From Pseudoips prasinana (Eukaryota; Arthropoda; Insecta; Lepidoptera; Nolidae): a stretch of 64,000 nucleotides of DNA. Each line of letters begins with the position of its first letter. The stretch's first letter is position 1. A model generated the notes under the pieces. That model saw only the letters and a program-made list of their open reading frames with translations. It had not been told where the DNA came from and ran no database searches. The translations under genes and the position numbers were made by a program. The stretch spans positions 5,798,501 through 5,862,500 of the forward strand of contig OX621252.1 of assembly GCA_951640165.1 (NCBI GenBank), written 5' to 3'. Below, piece after piece: positions 35,133 through 48,500 of the stretch.

Positions 35133-35370
35133 TCTATATATATAAAAATCAATGCCTCTTTTCGTTGTAATGTATTATGACTCAACAACGCCTTTACCGA
35201 TTTGGCTAATTTTGGTCGAGAATTATTCGTAGAAGTCCAGGAAAGGTTTGTACGTAGAGAAAATTAAAAAAAAGTCTGTAAAATGTGTAAAATAAACATC
35301 TTTCTTAATTTTTTTGCTTAAATAAATAAACTTAATGATCATTTTTTCATTACTATGCCTGGGCCGCTAG
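35133..35370 (+). mobile_element. Helitron-like non-autonomous element
   Basis: Starts TCTATATATATAAAAATC after an A and ends GGGCCGCTAG before a T; the sister copy is 7494-7767. Confidence 0.6.
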
Positions 35371-35603
35371 TATACTATATACTGATTCGATATCCGCACA
35401 GGACAAATATTTGTGTGACCCATAACTAGAAATGAATGCTTAAAAATGCTTTATCCCAGTTAATTATATTTTTGTAAAGTACCCCACGACACGATTTATT
35501 TCCCAAGTGAGGGTGTTATCGTCTTAAAAGAATAAAGAGAACTAATTGTACTACTAGTACGTCAATTTTATTTGTAATCAGTTCAAATAAAATAAATATA
35601 GAA

Positions 35604-35655
35604 TGGTCCACATTTGGTACGAACCATACATTTTATAAAATAAGTCCTAGAAAGC
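35604..35655 (-). pseudogene. CCE exon-3 relic 1
   Basis: The plus-strand sequence GGTACGAACCATACATTTTA and AATAAGTCCTAGAAAGC aligns with the end of CCE exon 3 (segment encoding FWDLFY..YGSYQMW). It is a fragment with no stop or acceptor, and is also present in segmental copy 2 at 57138-57176. Confidence 0.65.
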
Positions 35656-35960
35656 TAGAACTATACAAACACACTTTTGAAATGTTTATGTACATTTTTA
35701 TTATAATAGCTTATTTACATCATTATATTTAATGTAAAATAACACATCTTTTTAAATATATGAAAAAATAACCACCCGCAACAAAATTTTACACTTAGAC
35801 TAAGGAACCATTGATACAGCTTAGTATGGAGTGTTCCTAAATGACGTTTGAGGGTGTTTGCAATAAGACCTTCTCGTTCAATTAACTCCTCACATTCAGG
35901 AAAGCCAGTTGAGTACAATTTACATATAACTAATATATCAACCGACTATTTTACTAATTA

Positions 35961-36023
35961 TGGTACAACATCTAGTATAGGCAATACATTTTATAGAAAA
36001 CATCTCAGAAATTCTATTCTATC
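35961..36023 (-). pseudogene. CCE exon-3 relic 2
   Basis: GTACAACATCTAGTATAGGC and AATACATTTTATAGAAAACA resemble the end of CCE-B exon 3. More diverged than relic 1. Repeated at 57889-57952. Confidence 0.55.
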
Positions 36024-36111
36024 CAACTGTTATGAGAAAGTAAAAAAGCCATACATGACTCCTATTAATATTTCTTACATTAATAAGTTACGTCTACTAT
36101 ATCCTATTATT

Positions 36112-39100
36112 TTATTCATTGTTGTACCACATCTGATACGAGGCATACTTTTCATAGAATAAGTCCCAGAATGCCATTCTGGCATGATTTGGCCGGCCTG
36201 ATACTGTTAGTTCTGCATTGATATCCATGTGGGGTAGAACACTGGTGTTGGTCACTGGTACCCATTGGACTTGAAGAAGCTCGGAAGTACTCGGAGTAGG
36301 ATCACTGAAAAAAAATATGCCTTATAAGTTTTATGAATAATTATTAACTTAAAGAAAATAAAAAAAGAAAAACATAAACTAAATCAATAACTACTTTGAT
36401 ATCCCGTGGCCGGAGAGCTGGCCTTTTTTGGATCAAAGAAACAATACTTTACCTCCCGATAATGCAGAGGAATTTTTCTATACCTAGCTAGTGGGTGTCG
36501 AAAAATTCCTTCAGGAAGGGTCAATCAAGCATTGCGCGATTATTTATTATATTGTAACTTAAATCAAATACTAGCTTTATTGATTTAAGAGAGAGCTGAA
36601 GTCAAACTCTTTCCTTTTATTATTTCCTGTTCTCTTTTAAGTTATAACTTGTGAAAACATTGAAATGCAAATTAACGGCAGTATGGCAGTCTTGCCTGAA
36701 TCGGTCTTCATTTGTTGTCTGTACAAAGATGCAGGCCAGTATTAATGAGCACTTAAACCATGTGATCAATTAAGGATATGAAGGAGTCCTACAAGGGATA
36801 TTTTTGGTATAGACAATTCAACTTTTACTCCTATATGATATGCGTGATCAATGCAGAAAGTATTTTATTATACATTGATCAAATAATGTTAAGCTTTTAT
36901 ACGCCAAACCCATCAAAAATCCGTCGTTTTATATGTAGTCTATCTATCTATGTAGTATCTAAGATGGCAAAAAGGGAAAATAGGGAAAAATTCATAAATA
37001 TTGAGGTTAGAATACATACCTAAATTTAGCAAAATTGGTCCACATGGTAGTCATCCTATCTATAACTAGCTGATCTTCGTCAGTCACAGGATCCGAGTAG
37101 GTAACCAGATCAAATAGATAGCCTATTTCATCACCATGAAGAGCTCCAGGTGCATCAAGAATACCATTCATGATTTTCCCAGTTCTTTGCCCAGCATGGG
37201 AGAAAACGAAACTGTACACATTTCTAGCACCATCTCTAATCAGTTGCTTGATCATTCTGTGAGTTGAATGTCCAAATATGATATCAGTACCATAATTCAC
37301 TATATCTTGAACGATCTCTTTAGTAAATTCTTCATCGCCCACGTAGAAATGTTTTATAATTTCTAAAGCCTTTTCTAAATCTTCGTGTTCAGTAAAACCT
37401 AAGTTAAATTGATCCGTCAATTGATATCGATATCTGAAGAAATCATCATCATTACTATGAAAATTTCCTAGTTCTTGATCGTTAAAACCAATAATTATAT
37501 CCATATCCTGAACTTTAGTTGATCTTAAATTCATAGGGTGTTCTGGTAAGAAACTTTCTACACCAGGGAAAACTTTTTCTACACAAGGCTTGGTTAGTGG
37601 TTGGTTGCCACCCGATAAACTGGTAATTCCTAGGTCAAATGCCGCCTGCACAAGTCTTAAAGGCTCAAGCGAAGTAAGATATGACATGGCGTCTGAAAGA
37701 GTATTAGCGTTATATCCAAAATATTCAGTTAGATTGAATGGTATATCCGGATAAGACGGATTCATCAACCAATAACTCAATGCGGGCCCACTTTGAATAA
37801 TTGCTTGATCAAATAATTTCTCGTGGGGGGAATACAAATGAAGATTTGCAGACATGCCTCCAGCGCTTCCACCAAAAGCAGTAATCTTATTTTGGTCCCC
37901 TCCAAAAGCAGCTATATTTTCGTTAATCCACCTAAGAGCAATTATTTGGTCTTTCAAGCCTTGATTTCCGGGGTATTCAGGAGTATCCAGGCAAAGGAAT
38001 CCATAAACTCCCAATCGGTAATTAATAGCAACAACTATAACATCTTTGCTGTGCAACCAATGAGAAGTACTTCCTTCTTGCTGATTAGTTCCTAAGACCC
38101 AGCCTCCGCCATGAATCCAAATCATGACGGGAAGAGGATTATCTAGGGTGGCAGAATCAGGGACATGAATGTCTAGCTCCAGACATTGAATACCACCCAT
38201 AGCTACATTGCCGTTTACTTGTGGGCATGCTGTTGAACCCTCGGTGGCCTCAAATAGGGTTTCAAAACCAGGATGTGGAGTTGATGGCTGTAATAATACA
38301 AATAAAGATTCAAAATTAAAAATTGACGTGCATAAGTTCAGCAATAACTTAAATAAGCTGGCTTAGTATCTTATAACCCGACTCTTAAATCTATCGAATC
38401 GAATAAAGAAGGAACGATATTGTACCACTAGTTCCTCTAACAAATACCTTTTTTGTTTGTAAGTAAGCAATTTAAAAAACGAGCAGGATAATTATGTAAA
38501 AAATAAATAAAATCAATTATATATACCCAAAAAACATTATTAAGAAGAAGATACTAACATATGAAGAGACAGAGGCTCTGCTGGGACACACAACGTAGCA
38601 ACACATAAACACACACAAGCGCACAAACTAATCTGTTAATAGAAATATTCACGTTTATATTTTTATTTTTTGAAAAGCGTCTTCTCCTAGCACATGCATT
38701 ATTTGCTTAAAAGGAGTCCCATAATACTCAAATACTGTGATGCTAATAAATTATTTTGTATTAGTTTAAATTAAATGTCGTAAGTGGTTTAAATCTAAAT
38801 TGAAATGGTGTCAAGACAATGAGGATAAAATTATAATGGATATCTTAGCAACACACCACAAAGAGGGGGATTTCAAAAGCTTTTGGAAGCACACCAGGAA
38901 ACTGGAAGCTGGTTCGTGTGTCTCGGTGAATGTTGGGGGTAGGAGTGAGACTCATCAAATTGCTGAATTATTTAAGGATCATTTTAGGGTTGTGTCTTCC
39001 CTAGGATGTGTGCAGCAGGTGCTCGATGCTGAGGTGGTAGACTGTGAGCCGTTCAGTTTTAAAGCGAATGAAGTCGCCCATATTATCCAAAATATGACTA

Positions 39101-42100
39101 GAGGTAAGTCTCCGGGACATGATGACCTTAGCATCGAGCGAGTTTGCAGGTGTACATTTACCTAGGGTGTTGGTCATGTTGTTCAATTTGTGTATAGGAC
39201 ATTCATATTTACCTAAAGAACTGATGAAGACCACTGTTATACCAATACCTAAAAACAAGTCGGGTGATGCGTCCGACAAGGACAAATACAGACCTATCTC
39301 ATTGACTACAGTGATCACCAAGGTGCTGGATGGTTTGCTTGATAGTCTGCTAAGTGAGCATATAGATCTCCACGAAGCTCAGTTTGGTTTCAGGGGTGGG
39401 CAATCGACTGAAACCGCCGTACTGCGACTCAAGCATACTGTCCAGTACTATGTGACGAGGAAGACGCCTGTATATGGTTGTTTCTTGGACCTGTCGAAGG
39501 CATTTGACTTGGTGTCTTATGTTATGACGTGCTGTGGGATAAGCTCCAGGGGGAAACCAGCACACCCAGAGACGTAATAAATATATTAAGATATTGGTAC
39601 GGTAACCAGACCAATAACGTTAGGTGGGCGGGATCATGTTCGTCAGAGTACAGGTTGGAGTGTGGAGTGAGACAGGGAGGCCTGACTTCACCACGACTCT
39701 TCAACCTGTACGTTAATGGACTGATAGGTGAGCTCAGCGGATCCGGGGTTGGCTGTTCAGTGGATGGTGTTTGTATGAACAACATTAGTTATGGCGACGA
39801 TATGGTGCTGTTGGGACCATCTGTTACAGCCCTTAACTACCTAATAGGAATCTGTGAGAGGTACGCGGGGTCACATGGCCTCAGGTATAACTGCAAGAAG
39901 AGTGAACTACTTATTTTTAAGGCGGGTAATAAGAGTCCTAAAACCGTTCCACCGGTCAGGCATGGAGGAATTTAGGAGGATGAGGACGTTAAGTAGGGTC
40001 ACTAAATTTAAGTACCTGGGGCACTGGGTCACCGAGAACCTCTCGGATGATTTAGATATTGAGCGAGAATGTAGGCATTGGCAGTGAGATGCAATATGCT
40101 GGCGCGCAGGTTTGCACGGTGCACAAAAGACGTTAAATTTTTCTTTTTAAATCATACTGCCAGACATTTTATACCTGTAGCCTCTGGGTCCGCTATACGT
40201 GTAGATCTTTCAATGCCCTACGGGTCCTGTACAATAATGGTTTTAGGCTGCTGTTGGGGTTGCCTCGTTATTGCAGTGCGTCAGGTAGCACAGACTACTT
40301 TAGGGCTATAGTGCGGAAAAGAGTGGCCTCCCTGATGCGGCGCGTGCGTGACAGCAACAACAGCCTTCTGAATACCATATTGGGAAGGGTTGATTGTCCG
40401 GTTGTGTGGCACTGGAATACCGTACAGGGATCTGGAGGGGTCCTCTTTAATGTAAAATAGTGCGCATGTAATATTGTTATTCTGTTATAATTTGTAATGT
40501 TGACATTTAATATTGATATACTAACATAGTTATAAGTTTGATTTACTAACGATATATGGAATATTTATTAATCCGAAATTATTGAATAATAATAATAATA
40601 TATTTCGATACAAACAGTTGATATAAACGAATCTAACTAAACTAATATAATATCTATATTAATATAAATATGTTTGACTATTACCAAGTGTATTTTAAAG
40701 AATACGTAAATAAAAACCTTTCATTTATTTCATTTACTGCATACATTGTTTTTTTTATTAATTTATGGACCTCCAACGGAGGAAAGTTTTTGTCAAAACG
40801 CAAAACTTTCAGTCTTCTGTTTTACATTAAATTCTTCGTATTCCTTTACGTTGCCGCATCGATCCCCGATCATCTTCAATTTTCCTAATCAATTTATAGA
40901 TTTATCGATCATTTTAGTCAACTATTCAACGGGTAATAAGGATAGATTGAGCAGTTGTTGGAGTATTACCCAAATTCAAGTATTTCGCTTACAAAACAGA
41001 CAACCGATCACATTTAACAATTTTATTTTTGTTCTAATTTCATTTTACTGAAAACTATTGACCGAAGTTATTATTTAACATATTTTCAGATCATAGAAGT
41101 ATCACGTACCTTAAGTATTATGAGTATTTTACAGAACTATATTTCGCCGATTTACAAATAACTTCATGCTGATGATCGAAGGCTCTTTTGAACTTTATTC
41201 ATTTGCCACATGATTCATTTGCCGTATTTTCACCACAAATCATGTTGCATGTTTGTTTGCATATGCCTGCTTGCATGATTAATAAGTTGACTAACTTCAC
41301 ATCTTTAGTAACCGCATATTTTTTTGAGCTCAATATCTAAATATATCTTAAGCTTGGAGAATCTTTATTTCTTTCTTAAGGATCTCACTATAAGTGGCAT
41401 ACCTGACTTATAACTTATAAGTAATAAACAATAAGTATAGACTTTACGAACATACGGGTGATTTTTGACGAAAATACTAAAAAAACCTGCTATTCTTTAT
41501 AGTATAACTTGGCAACAAAATATTGAACTTTGACTTTGGTTTGACCTGTAAAAGTAATTTACATAAGCTAGGAGGAACCCAAATAAGATTTTTAAAATTA
41601 ATAGTCAACAAGAAAACCAAAAACAGTTGTAAAAGGGACTATAATTGGTTATTCAAAATATGTAAAATTCTACCAGTTAGCCTTACACATAAATACCTAC
41701 TATTGGTCAATAACTACGGCAGTGGGGATAGTGACTCATTGGTATCTAATTATATATTACATATATTTACCTGATGTCATCGACCTGGTAGTATACCCGA
41801 TACTACCAGGTCGATGACAACAAGTAAATATTATGTACCCAGAGTTTGTAATTATTATGGCGACAGAACCTTAAGAAAACGCATCCCCTATCTATTGAAT
41901 ACTTTGCCTGTTGACATCAGACAAGAAGACAAGAAATTAAAATTTGCACGTCAGCTAAAGAGATATTTATTAGATACTATATAAAATGTAGGTACCTATT
42001 GAGTATTAGGTTATAGATTTACCTGATATTATTTTATTATAATTGTAATATAGACTCAATGATCTCACAGTTAAACTGCGTAACCAGTTTTGTGAGGCTA

Positions 42101-42557
42101 TGTAATTAGTTTTTAAGATACTTTAAGAGAAATAAAGCAAAACCAACCAACCAAACATTAATATAATAATATATCAAAATCTAAGATATAAAACTATTGA
42201 ATGTTCTTTTCCTTGGTACGTTTTTAGAAATAAATTTAATAACATTTAAAACAGTTGAGTTGGTCTTGCTTAGAATCCTAGCCGTTATCATACTAGAAGC
42301 AGAACTAACAAATGTGTCGTATTAAATTAATTTCTACTTACTCCAAATGGGTTCGCTTCATCAACTACCGCGTACGGTATACCAAGGAATTTGGAATATT
42401 CTCCATCAGTTGCTCTTAAGCCTCGAATTTGGCCAATGTTTGTGATGACTATTGGTCCATTTTCATTATCTCTAGTAAGCCCCCACGCTAATAGCCCAGA
42501 GAATAACCCAGCTATTGCTACCACGCCAATGATAATAAGGATAGTACGAGTTTTCAT
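36112..42557 (-). CDS. CCE-C: membrane-anchored carboxyl/cholinesterase
   Basis: Exons 42342-42557, 37020-38287 and 36112-36304 join in frame to 558 aa with canonical splice ends (donors GTAAGT and GTATGT). Residues 5-27 (TILIIIGVVAIAGLFSGLLAW) are one hydrophobic segment after a short basic start, with no clear cleavage site, so I infer a signal anchor with the catalytic domain outside. The alpha/beta-hydrolase fold shows oxyanion HGGG at 131-134, nucleophile Ser213 in GGSAG (the usual GESAG glutamate is Gly), acid Glu344 in NDQELG and His456 in GALHGDE. The triad is complete, so hydrolase activity is plausible. Intron 1 (38288-42341) is swollen by a LINE fragment and a LINE tail. CCE-C is the intact twin of CCE-D. 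Confidence 0.9.
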
Positions 42558-45500
42558 GGCTACTAAAACACTACTAAAAATAAAATATTAATTTATATTG
42601 ATCACGTCAATTATTGACTTTATGATAACAAATATTGATCTTATCTTAATAAGGTCGGATACTATTTAAGTCGGATAGTATCTAACACAGAACGGACAGC
42701 AGTGTCTCTCTGTGTTCTGTGAGCTTAAGTCATCATCATCATCATCATTACAGCTAAATAAGTCCACTGCTGGACAAGCCTCCCTCAAGAATCGTCTTGC
42801 ATATCCCCCGATATGCCATAATCGCCACGCTTGGCAGGCGGATTGGCGATCGCATTAAGATGGTCATAGTACTCAGAAGGAAGCTGCTGCCCATCCTCTG
42901 GTAGATATAATAATAAAATAATAAATAATAAAATCATTTATTTCTCTCAAAAAGTAAATTATTTACAAATAATCATTTCAAGTTTTTTGGTACATTAACT
43001 TTTTGAGAGCTGGAGTCCGTACTAGGTTCGGAGCCTGTGTGACGGATCTCCAGGCTCTCTTACTCCTTATAATAAAATTTAAAATTAAAACTGCTAACAT
43101 GACAATATTACATTTGCAAATAAAGGAAATTTGACAAGTTAAAGAAAATAAAATAGTAATATTAATGCGTGTTGTGTGTATGAGTGTAAGTGTGTGGGTA
43201 TGTGTGTGTTTGAGTGCGTGCGTGAGTGTGTGTGTGTGTGTGTGTTTTATGCTGTGTTTGTGTGATTTAATCAGCTGTGGGGTCTATAATGGTTGGGTAA
43301 TTACGTTTTCGGTCTCTTCATAGTCTAGTTTAAGAAGCCAATCTATTACTGATTTTTTGCAATCTGATAAGCACATAGGATATATATTTAAAATTTTATT
43401 AATTTTGTTATAAACATGGCTGCTGAGGAAACAAAAACTGCGTTGAGCCAGACTGGATTTGACCAATCTTTGGAGGGCAAGCACTATATTTGAGCCTGGA
43501 ATTTTTAAATTTATTGGGATTGTAGTGAGTAAAGGAATGGTAGTTAGGATCAGATTTAGTAAGAATAGTTTTCGAACTGAGAGGACATTGCAGGTAGTGT
43601 ATAGTCTCGATGTTGGGAAGATGCGAGGCAGTTTCCATCCTACTTTTAAGACAGCTCTCTGGGCACGTTCCACTTTCATTATATGAGTTTTAGAGGATCC
43701 ACCCCAAGATACTATACAGTACTGGATAAGAGATTGAGCAAGAGCTAAATAAACCAATCTAAGGACCTTTACATCTGCGACATGGCGAAGCCTGTTGAAG
43801 ATAAAAATTAATTTGCGCAATCTGGAGGCAAGAGTGCCGATGTGATTTTGAAAAGAGAGAAGGTCATCTATAACTACGCCCAGGTATTTAATAGAGTTAC
43901 AGCGGCTGAGAAGAGGACAGTTACAGGTATTACTGAGAGAGATATCGCAAGAGTGAACTGACAAGGCGTACGGCACTGAGGTAAGTTTTCCAGAGCTTGA
44001 CAACGAGAAAGTCAGATACTTTGTTTTTTCAACATTAAGTGTGAGTAGATTATTAGTAAGCCAACTGGTGACCATATTAAGACCTGACTGAGCAGAGTCA
44101 AATACAGATTCCCAGGATGGCCCGTGAAATATGAGAGCAGTATCATCGGTATAGGTGAAAATAGAACCGCTTGAAAGATTTAACTGGCAAAGATCGTTTA
44201 TATAGATGAGGAATAAGGTGGGGCCAATAATACTGCCCTGGGGCACGCCATAAGAAATGGGTAGCTCATCACTAGTCCATTCGCCAATCCTGAGGCACTG
44301 CCGTCTACCAGTTAGATAGCTGTGAAAAAGGGAAAGCTGAGTACCTCTAATGCCGATTTTTTCAAGCTTAGCCATAAGTATGGAGACAGAGATCGTGTCA
44401 AAGGCCTTTGCCAGATTTAAAAAGATTCCAAGTACTTTTAATTTTTCGTCTAATGTTGTAACAACTTTATTAGTTAAATCCAAAACGGCGTTACTTGTTG
44501 AAATTCCCGAGCGAAAGCCATACTGGCAAGCTGATAGAAGTTGGTTTTTCTCTAAGTATTTTACTAACCTGTTATTTAATATTTTCTCTAGTAATTTAGA
44601 TAAAGTTGGTAAAATAGAAATTGGCCTGTAGTTGATTGAACAATCTCTGTCTCCACCCTTATGAATAGGTTGAACGATCGCGAGTTTAAATGCATCTGGG
44701 AAGGTTCCAGTAGAAAAAGCCAGGTTACACAGAAATATAAGCGGGGATATTAAAATATGTTTAAATTTTTTAAGGAAAAAGCCAGGTATATTGTCAGAGC
44801 CCACAGCGCAATCGCTCCTTAGGTTCATGATAAGACGATCCATTTCAGCCTCATCCGTCTCAAAAATGACAAAGCTTTTATGATGTGGCGGAACGTTTAC
44901 CACTAGATCGTGAGAATGGGATGTAAGGGCTATTTTTTGAGCTAAGGTACGTCCAATGTTTACAAAATATGAATTGACGTCGTTCACTGAACGTCTGGGG
45001 TCAGTAGATGATAATAGTTCAGCAGCCTGAGTTTTTTGTTTAGTCGTATATGTTATAGTTTTTATGGTTTCCCATAGCTTCTTGCTGTTATTTTGTGCCT
45101 TATTCAATTGAGTCTTATCAAAGTTCATTTTAGCCTTTTTAACTAGCATAGTGCAGAAATTTCTGTATCTTTTAAAGGTTGTTTTTAATATTTCATCATT
45201 CGGTGTTTTTTTAAGTTTAAGATGCAGATTGTCTCGGTTTCGCAAACATTTGAGCAAGCCAGGTGTCATCCATGGCTTTTTTAGTCTTTTTCGGTAAGGT
45301 ACTAATTTTAAAATTGAGTTTCTGATAATAATTGAATTTAAAGTGTTGATGAAAAAGTTCGTGGCTTCGTTAACGTCAAGTGTACTATACATTGGACTGA
45401 AGTCTGTCTGGACGAGAACCGATTCAATTTTATCGTAGTCTAGGACGTTTCTTGTTTTTTTGGGAACACTAGAAGAGTTGTTTGCGTGTTGAAGGAACAG

Positions 45501-48500
45501 TAGAACCGTGTCATTATCAGTGATAGATGTGTTTGCGACATAACAAGAAGCTGGTAGTTTAGTCCTTAAAATTAGGTGGTCGATACAGGAATTGTTTTGA
45601 CGCGTCGGGAGTGTGTGACCTGGAAGCATGCCATGGCAGGCAACTAGGTTAAGGTATTCCTCTGAGCGTGAGTCATTGTTGTTTTCCAGAATATCAATAT
45701 TGATATCACCTGTCAAAATAACATTTTTATAGGACGACACTGTTTTTAGAAGCTCATTTAATGAGTCCAAAAACCTAGTTACATCGCGGGTGCCAGGCGG
45801 TCGGTATATAGCGATTACAGCTGTATCTTTATTGATAATTAACAGCAGACAGTTTGCATCGTGTATGAGGGGCTCTGATACTGATATTTGATGATAGCTG
45901 CGGCAGTAAACAGTTACACCTTCATTCTGGGTAATATGTCGTGTGGTAGATGAGGAAGTATATCCTTGAATTGTAGGTAAGTGAACAGAAGTCAGCAGCC
46001 AGCACTCAGTTAGGATAATAAGATCCCAAGAAATTCCACTGCGTGCAAGCAGTGGGGTTAGGTTATCAAAATTTTTATTAATACTTCTGATATTTTGACA
46101 GAGTAGTGTGAGTGCTTGTCTATGTGACTTTGTAATTTTAGGGCAATCCTCAATCACACATGTAGCCGACTCTGCTACCGAGACGCGGTCAATATCCTTT
46201 TGAAGATCATCTAAATTACCGAATTGTAAGAAGATTTATTTAACATTAAAATAAAAGTTAATAGAACAAAGTAATCGTTATAATATGGCTTAGTTAACAT
46301 ACGATTGTAGGTTTTAATTAAGCATGTGTAATATTTCAATAATTTAAAAAGTTTGTATGGTGCTTTAATGTATTTAACATGGGGGAGAGAGAGAGATGAG
46401 GCTTTAATAAGAAGGCAGCTGATTGGAGGTGAGTTGTGTGTGTATTGGTACGTGTTAATTTGTTTAAAAGTATATGTTTGTGTGAGGTATGTTTCGAGAT
46501 GTTTAATTAGTGGTTGTGTGTTAAATGTTATGAAATTATATAAACCAAGAAGACAATATAGTCATTTTACAGAACCTAATGTGTTATATAAATCGTTTTC
46601 AGTATTAATGCACTGCGGGGTTGAGTCGGAGGTTTTCTTTATATAAATTTTCCCGTAATTTGTCCAGCAACTCTCACATTTGCCCTCCCTTTGAAGTTTT
46701 CGACCCTGGTAAAATATGTGTTTATCATACGTGGTAAGGGATTCAGCAATATAGATAGGTGTGGGAGGACACGGCATCTTAATGCTACTTGTGGACAATT
46801 TTGAGTTTGGATTTTGCTTGTTATAAATTCTTACGGCTTTCAGGAATTGTTCTTTTTGCGTGACAGACTTAAGCTCAGCAACTACAGTACTGGGAGTGTG
46901 ATGTATGAATTGATACTTTTACTGTAACAATTTAACGCTAGCTGCGACATAAATCGAGTCGCATTAAAGGATAGCTGAGTAAGGATTTTTGTACTTATAA
47001 ATAAGTGTGCATTCAATAAAGAGCTTTTTTATTTTTACTTGACTCGACACGAAACAATGAAGTTTATTTCTGATCTCCACATATTACATGGCGACCCTGC
47101 CATTAAGAAAATGGTATAAAAACAAGTAAGAAGTACCAAATAAGAAGACCCAAATTCCAAAATTCATCATATCAAGAAAGAAGAATTGCGATGGGAAAAT
47201 CGTATTCCAAGGAAGAAGTCGTCATTGCCCAAAATGCCAATGGAGCTGCTTCAGCGTCTACCAGCCAATCCATGCCACGTGGTGTAAGCATTGAACTAAT
47301 CTTGTTGATCGTTGTACTCGTCTTGATAGCTGTTTCTGTCACATACTACATACTGAAGAAGTGTCGTGGCCACGCTGTGAGAACGTTGCGGCGAGAACTC
47401 AACGCTGTTTCCCTAAACAACATGTCCAGATCTGATCTTACTACAACAGCCTAAAGAAGAAACTCTGTTACCCGAACCCGGCCAAGAAACCAGAGAAGAA
47501 GAACAAGGATAGGAGCGGAGTCCAGGGATATCCCGGCCCGAGGTCGTGAAGAGACCACAACGCGTCCTCGCTAGTATAAACAACGTGACTGCATACCGGC
47601 ACAACGTGACTGCATTCCGGCTCAACGTGGCTTCATTCGACACCACTATGGACGTCCGCGTAATTCCGAGAAATCTGACTCAATCGCAGGTTTTACTTTA
47701 ATTATTAATATATTTCGTAGTTCATTTCTTTTATTTTAGTTCAGTAATATTATGCTGAATGAACTAAATACTATTAATAGTAAGTTACTAGATATCAAGG
47801 TATACTTAATCAAAATTGGCCCTTTGCGTAGAAGTAAAGAGATAGGTACTAAAAAGTTGCAGGAAGCTCGAATTGTGTATCATAACTTAAATAGCGTTTT
47901 GTCTAAGGTCCAATTACTTATAAAAAATTCTGAGATTAGCAGTGAAGACATTTCTTGTATTGATACTATTGTAGATAATATTCATAGCGTATATAATCAA
48001 ATTTTATCATTGGTAAAGTGTATTGAGTTAGAGGAAGTCAAAATGGATAGTGAAGACTTTAATTTGAAGACGGCAATATCACTATTACCAGTTATGACAG
48101 GTAGTGAAACCGTTACAAAGCAATTAATTGATTCTATACAGCTTTACGATAGCATGCTTAGCGATAAAACTAAACAGCAATTAATCGACTTCGTGCTGAA
48201 GACCAGACTGTCTCCTGGCGCTAAGCTACGTCTACAGTCAAGGTACAGTACTGTCACTTCTCTTATCAGTGATATGAAGAAATATTTGTTGCCAAAAAAG
48301 TCCGACGTTAGTCTACAAGCGCAACTGCAACGCATGAGACAAGGTAACAAAAGTATCGAGGCGTTTGGCTCCGAGTTAGAGGAACTCTTTGTTAACCTTA
48401 CATTAGCTCAAGCAGATGGTGATGAAGATTTGTCCCAAAAATTGCGTCCTCTCAATGAGAAGACGGCAATTAAACGGTTTGCAGATGGCTTATCCGATCA

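Larger units (their letters stand above)
34835..35590 (+). repeat. Local tandem duplication around a (TA)n and a Helitron-like insert
   Basis: 34835-35055 and 35372-35590 share ACTGATTCGATATCCGCACA, the family-1 SINE body and the unique phrase TACTAGTACGTCAATTTTAT. Segmental copy 2 has only one version (56820-57025), so this tandem is specific to copy 1. Confidence 0.65.
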